64,000 nt of DNA from Thalassovita taeanensis (GCF_900110775.1 NZ_FOEP01000004.1:193538-257537); one strand, 5' to 3'. Numbered from the stretch's first letter, positions 1 through 9,074 are shown. Notes: generated from the letters alone by a model not told the origin. Program-made: numbers and translations.

Positions 1-1
1 G

Positions 2-1606
2 TTGTCGTCCTCCGGGCTAGACTGCAAGGTCTTCTGGGCTCAGGCGGCTTGGCCGGGAATTGTGCTCTTGCCGTCATCCTGGGCGCTGTTCATGTTTCAT
101 TATGCGCTGGGTCAGGAGCGCGGGCGACCCCGGCTGCGCCACCTGATAATGTGGATTGGGCCAACCGTTGTAAGCGTTCAGGCGTTCACCAACGGATACC
201 ATCATCTGTTTTACCGGGAAGGCACCCGGCTGATCGAAATCGGCGGACGGATGTCGGTGGAGTACGAGCACGGGCCGCTGTTCTATCTGGCGGCGGCCTA
301 TGTCTATCTATTCATGCTGGCCTCTATTGCCATTTGCATTGTGGCTTTACGCCGGAGCGCCCCAAATCTGCGCCCCTTCTTTCTCGTGTTGCTGATCATA
401 ACTCTGGCCCCGATTGCCGGAAATCTGGGTTACATCACAATGGATGTGACCATCTTCGGCTTTGATCCGACACCGTTCATGTTCTCTTTCATCATAGGGG
501 CTTTTGGCTGGCTGGTGGTTAACAACCGCATGATGGATATCAGTTCGATTGCACGCGATCTGTTGTTTTACAGCACCAAAAACCCGATCATCATCTTTGA
601 CGACTCTGGCGCGCTGTCCGGGTTCAACCCGCAGGTGCCGCAAGTTATCAGCCCGTCTTTTCCAAAGATAGGCGAGTCGCTTTTGAACGAGCCTGAGGTC
701 GGATCGCTCGTGACGGCGGTGATTGAAACTGGCGCGCTCCCGCCGTCGGGGCCGTTGCACTGGAAAGGCCACAGCTATAATCCGGTGCTGTTCCCGATCT
801 CCAGCCCGATCAACCCCGATGGTCCGGTCGTTGGGTGGACGCTGGCTTTTACGGACATCACAGAGCAGCTGAAACACACCAACGAATTGAAATACGCCGC
901 CCGGCAAGCCGAGGCGGCCAATCTGGCGAAAACTGAATTCATCTCGACCGTCAGTCATGAATTGCGCACGCCGTTGACCTCGATCCAGGGGTCGTTGGAC
1001 ATTTTGGCCAGCGGCAAGCTGGGCGATCAGACAGATCCCGCAATGCGTCTGTTGAAGATTGCCAAAACCAACACATACCGGCTGAGACAATTGATTGACG
1101 ACCTTCTTGATCTGCAACGGATCGAGCAAGGTAAGATGGATATGGTCCTGAGGCCGCTGGATCTCGGGCCGTTGATCAAGGATGCGCTGGACGCGAACGA
1201 GGGGTATCTGGCGCGTTTCAGGGTACGCTCGACCCTGACGATGCCCGATGAGCTTTGTCAGATCCGGGGGGACGCCCAGCGGCTGGCGCAGGTTCTGGCG
1301 AACCTTCTGTCAAACGCGGCCAAATTCTCGTACGAGGATGACGTGATTTCGGTTTCTGTGACTTCGGACGAGGACCACGTCACCATTGCGGTGCAAGATC
1401 ACGGCGTCGGCATCCCCAAAGGGGTCGAGGACAAGGTGTTTGGCCGGTTTTCGCAGGTGGACTCGTCACTGACACGCCAACGCGGCGGCTCTGGTCTGGG
1501 CATGAATATCACCCAGCTCATCGTCGAGGGTCACGCGGGGACAATCTGGTACGACAGCGCGCCTGGCAAAGGCACGACCTTTTTCGTGCGCCTGCCCTGC
1601 CTTTAG
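2..1606 (+). CDS. membrane-bound hybrid-less sensor histidine kinase (5' partial)
   Basis: Sensor histidine kinase cut by the window start; the true start codon lies upstream, since the first codon here is a TTG at the edge and the sensor domain seems to lack its first helices. About five hydrophobic segments in residues 18-175 fit the histidine-kinase 7TM sensor family. A PAS-like linker (about 180-290) follows, then HisKA with the H-box SHELRTPL (phospho-acceptor His319 in window numbering) and HATPase_c with N-box NLLSNAAKF and G-boxes DHGVGIP and GGSGLGMNI. No receiver domain follows. It converges on uvrC with a 4-bp gap, and no response regulator is adjacent, so its partner and signal are unknown. 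Family assignment is firm, function is not. Confidence 0.85.
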   Translation: MSSSGLDCKVFWAQAAWPGIVLLPSSWALFMFHYALGQERGRPRLRHLIMWIGPTVVSVQAFTNGYHHLFYREGTRLIEIGGRMSVEYEHGPLFYLAAAYVYLFMLASIAICIVALRRSAPNLRPFFLVLLIITLAPIAGNLGYITMDVTIFGFDPTPFMFSFIIGAFGWLVVNNRMMDISSIARDLLFYSTKNPIIIFDDSGALSGFNPQVPQVISPSFPKIGESLLNEPEVGSLVTAVIETGALPPSGPLHWKGHSYNPVLFPISSPINPDGPVVGWTLAFTDITEQLKHTNELKYAARQAEAANLAKTEFISTVSHELRTPLTSIQGSLDILASGKLGDQTDPAMRLLKIAKTNTYRLRQLIDDLLDLQRIEQGKMDMVLRPLDLGPLIKDALDANEGYLARFRVRSTLTMPDELCQIRGDAQRLAQVLANLLSNAAKFSYEDDVISVSVTSDEDHVTIAVQDHGVGIPKGVEDKVFGRFSQVDSSLTRQRGGSGLGMNITQLIVEGHAGTIWYDSAPGKGTTFFVRLPCL

Positions 1607-1610
1607 GCAA

Positions 1611-3473
1611 CTAGGTGTCGTGAAAGTAGTTGTAGATCGTTTCGGCCAGCGTGTCCGAAACGCCAGCGACTGCTTTGAGGTCAGCAAGATTGGCGCGACT
1701 GACGGCCTTGGCGCTGCCGAAGTGTGCCAGAAGGGCGCGTTTTCGGGTGGCACCGACGCCGGGCACGTCATCAAGCGGCGTGGCGCTGACGGCCTTGGCG
1801 CGTTTGGCGCGGTGAGTGCCGATGGCAAAGCGGTGCGCCTCGTCGCGCAGGCGTTGGATGAAATATAGCACCGGGTCATTCATCCGCAGGGCGAAGGGGC
1901 GGCTGCCGGGGCGGTGGAATTCCTCTTTGCCGTGATCGCGGTCCACGCCCTTGGCCACACCGACCATCGGAATATCCTCGACGCCGTATTCCTCCATGAT
2001 CTGACGCACAGCCGACACCTGACCAGCGCCGCCGTCGATCAGTAGCAGGTCGGGCCAGAGGCCCTTGTCGCGGTCGGGGTCTTCCTTGAGCAGGCGGGTG
2101 AAGCGGCGGGTCAGGACCTCTTTCATCATACCGAAATCATCGCCGGGGGTCAGGTCATCGCCACGGATGTTGAACTTGCGATACTGCGATTTCAAAAACC
2201 CGTCCTGCCCGGCGACGATCATCGCGCCGACAGCGTTGGTGCCTTGAATATGCGAGTTGTCGTAAACCTCGATCCGAGTCGGAGGGGCATCCAGCCCGAA
2301 CGCCTCGGCCACACCACGCAGAAGTTTGGCCTGAGTGGCACTTTCGGACATTTTTCGAGCCAGGCTTTCGCGGGCGTTGCGGGCAGCACCGGCGACCAGC
2401 TCGGCCTTTTCGCCGCGCTGAGGCACAAGGATTTCCACCTTGCGGCCAAGCTTCTGTGACAGAGCCTGTTCCATCAGATCCGGGCTTTCGATCGGGTGCG
2501 ACAAGATCAGTTGCCGGGGCGGCTCCTTGGTATCGTAGAATTGCCCGAGGAAGGCCTCGAGCACCTCGGGGGCGTCAATGTCGGCGCCGACGCGGGGATA
2601 GAAATCGCGGTTGCCCCAGTTCTGATTGCCGCGGATGAAAAACACCTGCACGCAGGCCTGACCGTTTTCCAGATGCAGCGCGATGATATCCGCCTCGGAC
2701 ACGCCACGCGGGTTGATCCCCTGCGCTGTCTGCACCTGCGTCAGCGCGCGGATCCGGTCGCGCAGGGCGGCGGCGGTTTCAAACTCCATCGCATCCGAAG
2801 CAGCGGCCATCTGCGTGGCCAGCTTTCCCTGAATGGCAGTGGACTTGCCCGACAGGAAGCGTTCGGCATCCTGCACCGATGTGGCATAATCCTCAGCAGA
2901 GATCCGCCCGACGCAGGGGGCGGAACAGCGCTTGATTTGATAAAGCAGGCAAGGCCGGGTGCGGCTTTCGAACATCGCATCGGTGCAGTTGCGCAGCTGA
3001 AACACGCGCTGAAGCTGATTGAGCGTGCGGTTGACTGCGCTGGCGCTGGCGAAGGGGCCATAGTAGCTGCCCTTTTCCTTTTTCGCGCCGCGGTGTTTCT
3101 TGATCTGGGGAAACGCGTGGGTTTTGGAGACGAGAATATTGGGAAAGCTTTTGTCGTCGCGCAGCAGCACATTGTAGCGCGGCTTCAGCTGCTTGATCAG
3201 GTTCTGCTCAAGCAGCAGGGCCTCGGTCTCGGTCTTGGTGGTTAGGAACATCATCGACGCGGTTTCGGAAATCATTCGGGCGATCCGCCCCGAGTGCCCT
3301 GTCATCCGCGCATAGTTCGACACCCGCGCACGCAGGTTGCGCGCCTTGCCGACGTACAACACGCGCGCCTGCGCATCCAGCATCCGGTACACTCCCGGGG
3401 ATCCGTCGAGCGTCTTGAGATAGTCTTGTATCAGGGTGTGCCCGGTCAGTTGGGCGGGTGCAGCATCTGTCAT
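1611..3473 (-). CDS. uvrC: UvrABC excinuclease subunit C
   Basis: UvrC makes the 3' and 5' incisions around bulky DNA lesions after UvrA/UvrB damage recognition. The 620-aa product has the normal length. Order: GIY-YIG nuclease (GVY at 27-29, YVG at 40-42), central UVR helical hairpin near 216-245 (the UvrB contact), RNase H-like 5' nuclease with the VYDNSHIQG motif, and a C-terminal tandem helix-hairpin-helix starting at LDDVPGVG that ends the protein. It is transcribed away from the histidine kinase's convergent end, with about 300 bp of non-coding DNA upstream. Very secure. Confidence 0.98.
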   Translation of the reverse strand: MTDAAPAQLTGHTLIQDYLKTLDGSPGVYRMLDAQARVLYVGKARNLRARVSNYARMTGHSGRIARMISETASMMFLTTKTETEALLLEQNLIKQLKPRYNVLLRDDKSFPNILVSKTHAFPQIKKHRGAKKEKGSYYGPFASASAVNRTLNQLQRVFQLRNCTDAMFESRTRPCLLYQIKRCSAPCVGRISAEDYATSVQDAERFLSGKSTAIQGKLATQMAAASDAMEFETAAALRDRIRALTQVQTAQGINPRGVSEADIIALHLENGQACVQVFFIRGNQNWGNRDFYPRVGADIDAPEVLEAFLGQFYDTKEPPRQLILSHPIESPDLMEQALSQKLGRKVEILVPQRGEKAELVAGAARNARESLARKMSESATQAKLLRGVAEAFGLDAPPTRIEVYDNSHIQGTNAVGAMIVAGQDGFLKSQYRKFNIRGDDLTPGDDFGMMKEVLTRRFTRLLKEDPDRDKGLWPDLLLIDGGAGQVSAVRQIMEEYGVEDIPMVGVAKGVDRDHGKEEFHRPGSRPFALRMNDPVLYFIQRLRDEAHRFAIGTHRAKRAKAVSATPLDDVPGVGATRKRALLAHFGSAKAVSRANLADLKAVAGVSDTLAETIYNYFHDT

Positions 3474-3771
3474 GTCAGGACAGATATGATTCTAGGGGTG
3501 CGCCTGCAATCTTTGACTGCCCGGAGCAAGCACGAACCTGCCCACGGTTTCTGTGGATAAGTCTGGAGATATCTTCTGGGCATCGTGAAATTTCCCTTGT
3601 TTTCGGCCCATTTCCCAGCGCTGCCTGTTTTTTGGGCGCAAATGTAAGGCGTTGATACGAATGATTTTTATTTTTACCATCAGGCAAAACATTGAAAACA
3701 TTAGAGTTTTTGTAACGCTTTCGTAACGCCAATGTGACCAGTGCACAACTTACGCTGGGGAAGTTTCGAAA
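3474..3771. other. AT-rich intergenic region upstream of uvrC
   Basis: A 298-bp stretch without a supported gene. It is clearly richer in A/T than its surroundings, especially 3640-3730 with T-runs. It should hold the uvrC promoter (minus strand) and the 3' end of the SDR transcript. I saw no convincing LexA box or hairpin with a U-tract. The short ORFs crossing it have no family signature. Confidence 0.5.
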
Positions 3772-4551
3772 TCACTCTACACCCAGCACATCGGGGGTCT
3801 TCCAACCCAGATGCTGACCACCGTCCACGCAAATCAATTGCCCCGTCACAGAAGGCGAATCGAGGAAGAACCCAAGCGCCGCAGTCACATCAGCGGGATT
3901 GGCCCCACGGCCAAGAATGGTGGCTGCGCGCTGTTGCTGAAAGTAGTCTTTCGTCTGTCGTTCGCCCTGCAACGTCGGCCCCGGCCCGATGGCATTGACC
4001 CGCACGCGCGGGGCCAGCCCCTGTGCGGCGGTCTGTGTCAGCGCCCACAGCCCCATCTTGGCCAAGGTGTAGGTGCTGAAGTCCGGTGTCAGTTTGCGCA
4101 CGCGCTGATCGACCATATTGATGATCAGCCCCTGCGCCAAAGGCTCGCCTGCGTCATCGCTGAGCGGGTCGGGGATTTGCGCGGCCAGCGCCTGTGCCAG
4201 CACATAGGGCGCGCGTAGATTGGATTCGAAATGCCGGTCCCAGCTGTCGCGGGTGGCGGTTTCGATCCGGTCGTGTTCGAAGATCGAGGCGTTGTTGATC
4301 AGGCAGGTCACGGGCGCACCAAAAGCGGCCGCCACGCGGGGCATCAAAGTTTGCGTCTGATCCTCGGACAGCAGATCGGCGGGTACGGCATGGGCCTGAC
4401 GACCAAGGGCACGAATTTGATCAGCAACCGTCTGTGCCGCGTCTTTCGAGCTGTCATAGTGGACCGCCACATCAAACCCGCGTCCGGCCAGATACAGCGC
4501 CATCGCGCGCCCCAGCCGCTTTGCGGCCCCGGTTACCAATGCGACGGCCAT
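3772..4551 (-). CDS. SDR oxidoreductase, pteridine reductase / FolM-like
   Basis: Short-chain dehydrogenase of 259 aa. The dinucleotide motif is TGAAKRLG (residues 7-14), with Lys-Arg where classical SDRs have G-x-x-x-G-x-G. This variant is typical of pteridine reductases (PTR1) and bacterial FolM dihydromonapterin reductases, which use NADPH. Also seen are NNAS, the catalytic YTLAK (YxxxK) and the IGPGPTL loop. The start at 4551 is chosen because AAGGAG lies 6 nt upstream; a longer in-frame extension to 4632 overlaps the upstream antiporter and has no such site. It follows the antiporter on the same strand. Pterin reduction is inferred from the motif; the substrate is unproven. Confidence 0.85.
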   Translation of the reverse strand: MAVALVTGAAKRLGRAMALYLAGRGFDVAVHYDSSKDAAQTVADQIRALGRQAHAVPADLLSEDQTQTLMPRVAAAFGAPVTCLINNASIFEHDRIETATRDSWDRHFESNLRAPYVLAQALAAQIPDPLSDDAGEPLAQGLIINMVDQRVRKLTPDFSTYTLAKMGLWALTQTAAQGLAPRVRVNAIGPGPTLQGERQTKDYFQQQRAATILGRGANPADVTAALGFFLDSPSVTGQLICVDGGQHLGWKTPDVLGVE

Positions 4552-4574
4552 GCGCGGCTCCTTTTCGGGCAGGC

Positions 4575-5519
4575 TCAGCTTAATACGGACATCACATAGG
4601 ACACATACAGCAGGGTCAAGACCACGCCCCATATCCGGGTGATGTCACGTTTGAGAAACACGAAGGGGAACAACAACGCCGAAGCGCCCAGCATGACCCA
4701 CAGGTCAAAGTGCAGGAATTCCGGGTCGACCGGGATCGGGCTGACCATCGAGGCGATGCCGATGATGGCCAGAAGGTTGAACATGTTCGACCCGATCACA
4801 TTGCCCAACGCCACATCGGCCTGACGCCGCAACGCGGCCATCACGGTCGTGGCCAATTCTGGCACCGAGGTGCCGATGGCGACCATGGTCAGGCCGATCA
4901 CCGACTCCGACAGGCCAAACGTGCGTGCGATGGTTACCGCGCTGTCCAGCAGCAGGTTGGCCCCCAGCGGCAGGCCAACAAGACCGAGCGCCAGAAACAT
5001 GCAAATCTTCCACCACGGCATGTCGGGGTCAGCGCCTTCGGGTTCGTCGGCCTCGACCAATTGCCCCGCCGCACGGTGGGCACGAGCGTCGCGCACCGCA
5101 TCGCCCAGCACCAGCGCCAGCGCCAGCAGCAAAACCACGCCGCTGACCCAGGTGAATTGCCCAAAGAAGGCCAGCGCGACAAACAGGACCGACCCCGCCA
5201 TCATCAGCACATAGCTTTTGCGGGTGTTGCATTCGCTGGTATGCATCGTGGCCAGCAGCGCGGGCACCCCCAGCACCAGCAAAACATTGGCCGTATTGGA
5301 CCCGACAACATTGCCGACAGCAATTCCGGGCACGCCTTCGAGCGCGGCCGTGATCGAGATCAGCAGTTCGGGTGCCGAGGTACCGAAAGCCACAATGGTC
5401 AGACTGACGATCAGCGCCGGGATACCAACACGCAGGCTGAGGTTAACCGCGCCCTTGACCAAAGCGTCGCCCGCAAGCAACAGGATAACCAGCCCCAAGG
5501 CTCCCATCAGCCATTCCAT
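4575..5519 (-). CDS. calcium/sodium antiporter (CaCA family, YrbG-like)
   Basis: Inner-membrane cation exchanger of 314 aa with about ten hydrophobic segments arranged as an inverted duplication. The two alpha-repeats are visible: FGTSAPELLIS ... GNVVGSNTANVL in the first half and IGTSVPELATT ... GNVIGSNMFN in the second, each carrying the cation-coordinating Glu (GTSxPE) and Asn. A charged cytoplasmic loop (AHRAAGQLVEADEPEG) separates the halves. Family members exchange Na+ (some also K+) for Ca2+. It lies directly downstream of the 55-aa zinc-ribbon gene on the same strand, probably in the same transcript. Confidence 0.93.
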   Translation of the reverse strand: MEWLMGALGLVILLLAGDALVKGAVNLSLRVGIPALIVSLTIVAFGTSAPELLISITAALEGVPGIAVGNVVGSNTANVLLVLGVPALLATMHTSECNTRKSYVLMMAGSVLFVALAFFGQFTWVSGVVLLLALALVLGDAVRDARAHRAAGQLVEADEPEGADPDMPWWKICMFLALGLVGLPLGANLLLDSAVTIARTFGLSESVIGLTMVAIGTSVPELATTVMAALRRQADVALGNVIGSNMFNLLAIIGIASMVSPIPVDPEFLHFDLWVMLGASALLFPFVFLKRDITRIWGVVLTLLYVSYVMSVLS

Positions 5520-5522
5520 GTC

Positions 5523-5690
5523 TCAGCGCGCTCCTTTTTCGCAGGGGCATGGCCCCTTGCCGATCCTGAATCTCCCGCAGCGCGGGCATTTGGCTGATGT
5601 CAGGCGCTTTTGGCCCGGAAAACGCAGTTTCCCAAACATGGCCAGAACGCCCATGCCGACCAGAAACAGCGTGACGATCTTCACAACCAT
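5523..5690 (-). CDS. 55-aa membrane-anchored zinc-ribbon-like protein
   Basis: Small protein starting at the ATG at 5690, 1 bp after the sppA stop (TGA at 5692-5694), so translation is probably coupled. A single N-terminal hydrophobic segment (VVKIVTLFLVGMGVLAMF) is followed by a basic linker and a C-terminal CPRCGRFRIGKGPCPC cluster. Its four cysteines (CxxC ... CxC) could bind zinc. It ends 3 bp before the antiporter's start codon, so it is wedged between sppA and the antiporter in one minus-strand transcript. I do not recognise a named family. A longer in-frame reading back to 5795 lies inside sppA and is disregarded. Confidence 0.75.
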   Translation of the reverse strand: MVVKIVTLFLVGMGVLAMFGKLRFPGQKRLTSAKCPRCGRFRIGKGPCPCEKGAR

Positions 5691-5691
5691 A

Positions 5692-6492
5692 TCAGAGTCC
5701 GAACCGTGCAAAGGCCGCGCGCTCTTCGATCGCAGCAAAAGCTTCATCGGCGACGGACAACCCCAAGCGGGACAGCGTGGTGCGGCGACGGCCATAACGG
5801 ATCAGCACCACTTTCTCGCCGTACAGCTCTTTCAGCTTGGGTTCGATATGGGCCAGCCCGTCGATCAGGCCCATCTTCACGGCCTTTTCGCCCAGCCAGA
5901 CCCGACCGGTGAACAGATCGGGGTCGTTGACCAGCTTTTCCCCCCGGCGGGATTTGACATAGGCTTCGAAGCCCGCGTGCATGTCGCTGAGAATTTCCTT
6001 CATCCGGGCGACATCTTCAGGCTTCTCCGGCAGGAACGGGTCAAGCATGGATTTGGATTTGACCGACGTATAGACACGCCGCTCGACCCCTTGCCGGTTC
6101 AGCAGTTCATGCGCGCCGAAACTGGCCGAGATCACCCCGATCGAGCCGATCATCGAGCCATAGTCAGCCCAGATATCATCTGCCGCAGCCGCCAGCCAAT
6201 AGCCACCCGAGGCGGCAACATCTTCGACAAAGGCGTGGACGGGAATTTTCTTTTCCTCAGACAGGCGACGGATGCGCGCGGCGATCAGTGCCGACTGCAC
6301 CGGCGAGCCGCCCGGAGAATTGATCAAAAGCGCGACAGCATCCGGTTTGCCCTTGCGAAAGGCGCGGTCGATCAGTGGGGCCAGCGCCTCGTCACTCAGC
6401 GGCGCGCGCGCGCCAGAGCCGATGGTGCCCGTCAGGCGCAGCACGGCAACGCGGGGCGGGCCGAGTTTCAGGAAGGGAATGTAGCGCTTCAT
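5692..6492 (-). CDS. sppA: S49 family signal-peptide peptidase (short SppA type)
   Basis: Serine protease of the SppA/SohB family, 266 aa, which degrades cleaved signal peptides or membrane-associated peptides with a Ser-Lys dyad. The substrate-loop block LLINSPGGSP and the nucleophile block VAASGGYWLA are present, as is a downstream Lys in YTSVKSKSMLDP that fits the general base. There is no clear N-terminal transmembrane segment, unlike E. coli SppA; this matches the short half-length forms, which act as oligomers. It leads a minus-strand group with the 55-aa protein and the antiporter. The Shine-Dalgarno signal before 6492 is weak, so the exact start is less certain than the family. Confidence 0.9.
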   Translation of the reverse strand: MKRYIPFLKLGPPRVAVLRLTGTIGSGARAPLSDEALAPLIDRAFRKGKPDAVALLINSPGGSPVQSALIAARIRRLSEEKKIPVHAFVEDVAASGGYWLAAAADDIWADYGSMIGSIGVISASFGAHELLNRQGVERRVYTSVKSKSMLDPFLPEKPEDVARMKEILSDMHAGFEAYVKSRRGEKLVNDPDLFTGRVWLGEKAVKMGLIDGLAHIEPKLKELYGEKVVLIRYGRRRTTLSRLGLSVADEAFAAIEERAAFARFGL

Positions 6493-6586
6493 ACTGGCTC
6501 ATGTAGAGGGATGCAGAGGGACAAACAAGGCGGCGGGGCCTTTGTCCGTGCGTCGCGGGGAAAAAACCCGCATGTTTGCATTCGCA

Positions 6587-7114
6587 TCAGGTTTTCAGGC
6601 GGCTGAGCCAGCCCTTTTTCTTGGCTTCCGGTTCGGCCTCCGCCTCAGTGGCGCTCTGTTCGCTCGCATCTTCGGGGGCTTCCAGAACCTCTTGCAAACG
6701 GGTGAAAAACTGGTCCGCCATTTTCTTGGCAAACCCATCAATCAGGCGGCTGCCCAGCTGCGCCAGCTTCCCGCCAACCTTGGCTTCGACCTCATAGAAC
6801 AGGCGGGTGCCCTCGGGTGTTTCTTCCAGCCGAACTTTGGCCGCACCCTTGGCAAAGCCAGCGGCGCCGCCCTTGCCCTCGCCCGACAATGTCAGGCTTT
6901 CATGGTCGATCATGTCGGACAGCAGAACGGTGCCATTGAAGGTTGCTTTGACCGGGCCAACCTTTTGCACGACCGTGGCCTGAAACCCGTCTTCCGGGGT
7001 GCCGGTCAGTTCGCGTGTGCCCGGCACACATTCGGCCAGCACCTGCGGGCTTAGAAGGGCCGCCCAAACGGTGGCACGATCGGCGCGGATATCGCGTTGG
7101 TCTGTCATTTGCAT
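6587..7114 (-). CDS. CoxG-like SRPBCC protein
   Basis: Carbon monoxide dehydrogenase subunit G-type protein, 175 aa. The SRPBCC fold is indicated by ATVWAALLSPQVLAECVPG near the N-terminus and the GxF/YxxTVVQKVGPVKATFNGTV strand pair. After residue 145 comes a Glu/Ala-rich linker and a basic tail (KKKGWLSRLKT) of the kind that can attach CoxG to the membrane. In CO-oxidisers CoxG anchors CO dehydrogenase, but no coxSML genes are visible here, and such stand-alone homologues often pair with other molybdenum hydroxylases, so the partner is unknown. The start at 7114 has AAGGAA at 6 nt. Confidence 0.85.
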   Translation of the reverse strand: MQMTDQRDIRADRATVWAALLSPQVLAECVPGTRELTGTPEDGFQATVVQKVGPVKATFNGTVLLSDMIDHESLTLSGEGKGGAAGFAKGAAKVRLEETPEGTRLFYEVEAKVGGKLAQLGSRLIDGFAKKMADQFFTRLQEVLEAPEDASEQSATEAEAEPEAKKKGWLSRLKT

Positions 7115-7176
7115 GGGGCGTTCCTTTGTCCTGTCTGCCAGAACCTAGTGCAGCGGACGCGCCGCGCCAAGGTGGC

Positions 7177-7833
7177 TCAGGTAGTTAGCATCTTCAGCCC
7201 CTGCGTCACGTCCGAACGGACTGCAAGACGCAGGCCGGGTTCATCCCCCGCCTTGAGGGCCGCGATGATCAGGCGATGGAAATGCGGCGGCTCTTTTTGC
7301 CGCAAGCGCCCATAGAGCGCGCGCATTGTCGGACCAAGCTGCAACCAGACCGTTTCGGCCATCGCCAGCATGGCGGGCGCCTGTGCCCGCAGGTACAACG
7401 CGCGGTGAAATTCCAGATTGGTGCGGATGTAGCCCACGGCATCCTGCCGGGCGACCATGTCCGCCACGGTCCCGTTGATGGTCTGAAGCCGCTCGATCAG
7501 CGCCATATGCGCGCGCGGCAAGGCACGGCTGGCCAGTTCAACCTCAAGCAGCGAGCGCAGGGCAGCCAGTTCTTCGATCCGTTCGTTGCTGAGCTCGGGG
7601 GTGGCGACCCGCCCCGAGGCCGACAGGGTCAACGCGCCCTCTGCCACCAGACGGCGCACAGCCTCGCGGGCGGGGGTCATCGAGACACCGAACTCGCGCC
7701 CGATCCCGCGCAGGGTCAGCGCCTGACCCGGCGGGATATCGCCGTGCATGATTCGGGTGCGCAATCCGCGGTAAACGCGGTCATGCGCCGAGGTGGGGGT
7801 GGGTTCAGGGCGAGATGTAATCAGCATATGCAT
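7177..7833 (-). CDS. GntR-family regulator, FadR/FCD subclass
   Basis: Transcription factor of 218 aa. Residues about 15-80 form the winged helix (LRTRIMHGDIPPGQALTLRGIGREFGVSMTPAREAVRRL), and the rest is an all-helical FCD ligand-binding domain (RIEELAALRSLLEVELASRA). FCD regulators usually sense small carboxylic acids and repress neighbouring catabolic genes. None adjoins it here except the CoxG-like gene downstream. The start may be 7833 or the ATG at 7827; a 14-bp perfect palindrome begins at the start codon, implying autoregulation. Confidence 0.9.
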   Translation of the reverse strand: MHMLITSRPEPTPTSAHDRVYRGLRTRIMHGDIPPGQALTLRGIGREFGVSMTPAREAVRRLVAEGALTLSASGRVATPELSNERIEELAALRSLLEVELASRALPRAHMALIERLQTINGTVADMVARQDAVGYIRTNLEFHRALYLRAQAPAMLAMAETVWLQLGPTMRALYGRLRQKEPPHFHRLIIAALKAGDEPGLRLAVRSDVTQGLKMLTT

Positions 7834-7846
7834 TTGTGATCACAAA
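7833..7846. promoter_or_regulatory. perfect palindrome, probable GntR autoregulatory operator
   Basis: TTTGTGATCACAAA is a perfect 14-bp inverted repeat lying over the start codon of the GntR-family gene and in the 24-bp gap after the metallopeptidase gene. The TTGT-N4-ACAA core matches the general form of operators bound by FadR/FCD-type GntR proteins. Binding is inferred from position and symmetry. Confidence 0.6.
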
Positions 7847-7857
7847 GATCGGCGACG

Positions 7858-8550
7858 TCAATCGCCAAAGCGAAACCGGTGCAGCGCCCCGCCATGTTCA
7901 CGCAACCAGCGCCGCGATGCGGTGTGATCGCCGTGGATGCGGTGCACCACGTCCCAGAACGCCTGCGAGTGGTTCATCTGCTCCAGATGCGCGACCTCAT
8001 GTGCAGCCACATAATTCAGCACGGCAGGCGGGGCCAGGATCAGCCGCCAAGAATACATCAGCCCCCCCGACGACGAACACGACCCCCAGCGCGAACGGGT
8101 ATCACGCAGCGTCAGCCGACCATAGCTGAGCCCCAGAAGCCCGGCATAATGATCCGAGGCCGCAGCAAGACTGTCGCGGGCGGAATGCTTGAAAAACCCT
8201 TCAAGACGGGCGCCTATGGCCTCAGGCGGACCGGGAACCAGCAGCGTATCGCCGCTCAACTGCACACGACGCCCGGTACCGGGCGCGACCGTGACCTCGG
8301 CGCCCTGAAACGGCACCACAGTGCCCAGCCCGACGTGCTGGACCGCTCCTTGCGCGCCGATGTGGCCACGCAGCCAATCGGCCTTTTCACGTGCGAAGGC
8401 CAGCGCCTCGCGCTCGGAGGTGCCGGACGGCAGGGTTAGCGTTACCCGACCATCCAACCCCGACACCCGCAGCGAGATCCGCCGCGCCCGCGCCGAGCGT
8501 CGCAGTGTGATTTCCACCGGGGGATTGCCCGGCAGGATATGTTGCCCCAT
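7858..8550 (-). CDS. YgjP-like zinc metallopeptidase (DUF45 / M48-like)
   Basis: Product of 230 aa. The zincin signature HEVAHLEQMNHSQAFW gives HExxH plus a third ligand His a few residues on, as in the YgjP/DUF45 (SprT-like) group. The N-terminal half has the family's strand-rich start (EITLRRSARARRISLRVS) and a Trp-containing helix. Function in the family is poorly defined. The ATG at 8550 is preferred over 8607 because AGGAGG lies 4 nt before it. It is divergent from the FYDLN-acid gene, with about 115 bp of shared promoter region. Confidence 0.9.
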   Translation of the reverse strand: MGQHILPGNPPVEITLRRSARARRISLRVSGLDGRVTLTLPSGTSEREALAFAREKADWLRGHIGAQGAVQHVGLGTVVPFQGAEVTVAPGTGRRVQLSGDTLLVPGPPEAIGARLEGFFKHSARDSLAAASDHYAGLLGLSYGRLTLRDTRSRWGSCSSSGGLMYSWRLILAPPAVLNYVAAHEVAHLEQMNHSQAFWDVVHRIHGDHTASRRWLREHGGALHRFRFGD

Positions 8551-8665
8551 ATCGCCTCCTGTCCGCGATGGTGTCGCCTTACCCTTAAAGCCTTTGACAC
8601 CCGCCACACGTTATGGCAGTTGGCGCGGATCGTCGACAAGACCACACAGTTGAAAGGGATCACCC

Positions 8666-8980
8666 ATGCCCAAAGAAGAATGGGGTGTGAAACGCGTTTG
8701 CCCAACCACAGGCAAGCGGTTTTATGACCTGAACAAGAGCCCGATTGTCAGCCCCTATACGGGCGAGATCGTGGAACTGGACACCGGCAAAAGCCGGATG
8801 ATCGCGGCAGACGCCGAGGATGCAGCCAGCAAGAAGCTGAAAGATGCTGACGCAGAAACGGCCGTCGTAGACGACGATGATGTCGAAGTGGATCTGGATG
8901 ATGATCTGCTGGATGATGACGAAGATGATGACGTCTCGCTGGACGAAATCGCCGACGTTGCCGCTGATGATGACGACTGA
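8666..8980 (+). CDS. FYDLN-acid domain protein (TIGR02300 family)
   Basis: A 104-aa protein with a conserved alphaproteobacterial N-terminus (EEWGVKRVCPTTGKRFYDLNKSPIVSPYTGE) followed, from about residue 60, by an extremely acidic tail dominated by Asp and Glu. The N-terminal C-P-x-T-G-K-R-F-Y-D-L-N block defines the family. There is no known function; acidic tails of this type can bind basic proteins or metal ions, which is speculation here. A 12-bp stem-loop follows the stop at 8992-9031. Confidence 0.93.
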   Translation: MPKEEWGVKRVCPTTGKRFYDLNKSPIVSPYTGEIVELDTGKSRMIAADAEDAASKKLKDADAETAVVDDDDVEVDLDDDLLDDDEDDDVSLDEIADVAADDDD

Positions 8981-8991
8981 TTGATAATCCT

Positions 8992-9031
8992 TGCTGCGGG
9001 CGGAATTTTTCGCTTGATCCCGCCCGCAGCA
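8992..9031 (+). terminator. stem-loop after FYDLN-acid gene
   Basis: TGCTGCGGGCGG (8992-9003) pairs with CCGCCCGCAGCA (9020-9031) across a 16-nt loop, 12 nt after the upstream stop codon. Only a short T-poor tail follows, so it is either an imperfect Rho-independent terminator or an mRNA-stabilising hairpin. Its right arm overlaps the spacer of the candidate tRNA-Ala promoter. Confidence 0.6.
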
Positions 9032-9042
9032 TTGCCTAGATA
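9014..9042 (+). promoter_or_regulatory. candidate sigma-70 promoter of tRNA-Ala
   Basis: TTGATC (9014-9019) and TAGATA (9037-9042) are separated by 17 nt and lie 32 nt before the mature tRNA 5' end, a normal arrangement for a stable-RNA gene. This is a motif match only. Confidence 0.45.
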
Positions 9043-9074
9043 GCGGCGCACAGGAAACACCAGCCTGTGATTTT

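Noticed and set aside
2244-3245. Plus-strand ORFs opposite uvrC
   Set aside because: They are frame shadows of uvrC, which has complete GIY-YIG, UVR and HhH motifs on the minus strand.
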